64,000 nt of DNA. It comes from Boswellia sacra. Taxonomy: Eukaryota; Streptophyta; Magnoliopsida; Sapindales; Burseraceae. Below the pieces are notes generated by a model. It worked only from the letters and a program-made list of their open reading frames with translations, was not told where the DNA came from and did not search any database. The DNA lies in NCBI GenBank assembly GCA_013180625.2, contig SNVD02006112.1, positions 1 to 64,000 of the forward strand, in the 5' to 3' direction. Made by a program: the position numbers and the translations under genes. Below, piece by piece: positions 62,216 to 64,000 of the stretch; position 1 is the first letter of the stretch, and the number at the start of each line of letters is the position of its first letter.

Positions 62216-62225
62216 CCTATTTATA
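62216..62225 (-). promoter_or_regulatory. TATA box of copy D
   Basis: Minus-strand cctataaataggg, a near-ideal plant TATA box, followed about 30 bases on by a leader-like sequence (catctacccactatctttgg). Confidence 0.55.
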
Positions 62226-62621
62226 GGTATAGAAAGAGTCCAGCCCAACCAAAACTGTTGATCCACTATCCAAGTGCTCGTCCCATCTCCATTCCCCCAC
62301 TGCAAAAAAGAAACCTGCCAGACGTTATAATTTGATGACGGGAAGTATCGCCCGCCGTTGTTATAATAATTCGCGCCAAAGTTATTAGCGAGTATTGAGA
62401 AGAGTGAAACTTTTAAAGCAATTAAAGTAATCCAATGGATCGTTAGATGTTCTTTTTTAACTGAACTTAATATAACAATTTTATTTATTATTTGACGGCC
62501 GACGCTTGTTTATGGGGCAGGTTGGATGCTCTGGAGACTGATGGAATCTGTTCGGTTTTGATAACGATGCTTTGATTTATTATAGTGGCGGCCGATTGAA
62601 GGTTTCATTGAGGAGTAACGT

Positions 62622-62792
62622 TAGATATAAATAAACTTATACAATCTCACTTATATAATTTGATATAACACATAAAAATAAAAATTTAATTTTTAAAAAA
62701 TAAAATATAACTTATACATTTGATAGATTTATATTATATCAAGTTGTATAAATTAGATTGTATAACTTAATTATATGTCTAATATTATTGTT
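62622..62792. mobile_element. MITE with long imperfect inverted repeats
   Basis: Left taacgttagatataaataaa and right (complement) taatattagacatataatta begin inverted repeats of about 55 bases with acttatacaatct and ttgatata blocks in both. AT-rich, non-coding. Target duplication unclear. Confidence 0.5.
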
Positions 62793-62799
62793 TATTGAT

Positions 62800-63890
62800 T
62801 TTTTTTTAATTTTTGATACAATTATATCCGCCGTTACAATAACAGGATCGATGAAAGAGAGAATCTGTCGTGCCATTGCCTCCGGCCAATCAGGATATCC
62901 ATGCTGAATACGTGCATTGACACGACACTTTATAATGTATCCTCGTTGGGTCTAGGTATTATCTACAGGACATACAGACCTTCTCTTAATGAAAGGTTGG
63001 CCAATTAGGCTTTTAGGCTTCTTTTTATAAGAATACTATAATTATAAAAACATATATAATTAATATTTTATTCAAACAACAAAATTAAAGAAAAAAATAG
63101 TTGGCAGCTTTACAAGATGAAACGCAAACACAACTTTCATGCCCGACACGTTTAAAGCATTTCCGAAGATATCAGGTGTGTTCTTTTATGAATCAAGTAT
63201 TTTTGTTTTCAATTGAATTTAGAAATATGTGGTTGATTTTAAATTCTTTTGAATTTTAAAAAGGATATGTGGTTGAGATTGAGTATAAATTGTAATAGAA
63301 AATATGTAGCACAGAAAACAAGATTTTGATTCATAAAAACATAGATCCGGTTTTCCAAGTTTCTAACAATTTCACACATTTTCTTTAAATTTAATGTTAG
63401 TAGAAGATGATTGCAATCGGCAATCGCATATATATTAACCTGATAACTCGAATCAGGACATGCAAAATTTTGGGACGGAGGCTTTCACTATCCCACCATA
63501 CTCACCTTGTGAGAAGCTACCATTGCAATTACTTTTGAACAGCCTACAACATTATCTAGATGTTTAATTATTGAAAATTGCGAGACCAATTTAATTACAA
63601 ATCTACGTTTGAGTGAACCAAAGCCTATGAATACGTATACAATCTGCACTCAAAACAGAATCAAATGGAATAATTTAAGACGTCCCTAATAAATATTAAT
63701 AATGATAATACATAGTTATTTTCGTCATTAATCATAAGTTTTTATATTCATCATCAATTATTTTGTCTCTTAAATTTAAACTTTTGGTTCTTGCTTTTTG
63801 GCCTATAAAGGACAAGCAATGCTAGATCAAGCTTATATAATTGAAAGAAAATCTAGGAATTACACATACAGATCATTGATTTAAATGGTA
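62800..63890. other. AT-rich intergenic
   Basis: No gene seen. Confidence 0.5.
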
Positions 63891-63894
63891 ATAA

Positions 63895-64000
63895 CTAGAA
63901 AACCGGAATCATAGACGGACCTGATTTCAGAGTAATCTCCGTCGCTTCTCCGTTCTTAGGGAACTCCATCTTCAGAATACTCCACATAGCTCTCTCAAAT
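63895..64000 (-). CDS. possible C-terminus of a minus-strand gene, cut by the window edge
   Basis: The minus-strand frame is open for the 34 codons available and ends at TAG (63895-63897). Codon use and base composition are gene-like, with third positions less AT-rich than the flanks. It ends Lys-Ser-Gly-Pro-Ser-Met-Ile-Pro-Val-Phe. I do not recognise the protein. It could be chance, being so short. Confidence 0.35.
   Translation of the reverse strand, partial: FERAMWSILKMEFPKNGEATEITLKSGPSMIPVF

Overview
The window is nuclear DNA from a flowering plant, most likely a eudicot. It is strongly AT-rich, its few genes carry introns, and it holds plant-type transposons: Copia and Ty3/gypsy LTR elements with initiator-Met-tRNA primer sites, CACTA, hAT and MULE-type elements, a tRNA-derived SINE, and a plant mobile domain. 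It also holds a fragment of a plant-specific TRICHOME BIREFRINGENCE-LIKE (TBL) gene. I cannot name the genus from sequence alone.

Layout. 1-10 kb: AT-rich DNA with an hAT-type element (1654-2554), one small unrecognised five-exon gene on the minus strand (5048-6643) that contains tandemly duplicated exons, and a SINE (about 7690-7862). 9.2-13.4 kb: two members (A minus, B plus) of a four-member family of long inverted-repeat, apparently non-coding transcription units. 13.7-18.3 kb: two small MULE-like elements with 9-bp target duplications and an internally deleted Copia element with 5-bp target duplication. 19.7-26.4 kb: remnants of long-LTR gypsy elements split by a complete-ended CACTA element (22610-25694) carrying Ulp1-protease exons. 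26.4-43.4 kb: a degenerate Tat/Ogre-like gypsy element with RT, RNase H and integrase on plus, plant mobile domain sequence on minus, tandem repeats and an LTR. A young CRM-like gypsy element (31360-36800, TSD AAGTC) is nested in it. 44.6-45.3 kb: an unclassified GC-richer segment with TATA boxes. 47-54.9 kb: AT microsatellite, a TBL pseudogene fragment broken by an hAT-like composite, and a Copia remnant with LTR. 55.6-62.2 kb: the other two members (C plus, D minus) of the inverted-repeat family. The right edge may hold the C-terminus of a minus-strand gene (63895-64000).

The part most worth attention is the inverted-repeat family. In each of four places an arm X and an arm Y, each about 80-95 bases, form an imperfect hairpin. 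Both arms and parts of the loop are alike between copies. The sequence just after arm Y leads in every copy to a 5' splice site of the same type. Three copies share an upstream block. No reading frame is conserved. This is what an endogenous hairpin small-RNA or MIRNA-like gene family born by inverted duplication would look like. I do not recognise it as a named family. Apart from it and the 5-6.6 kb gene, the window is mostly transposon-derived.
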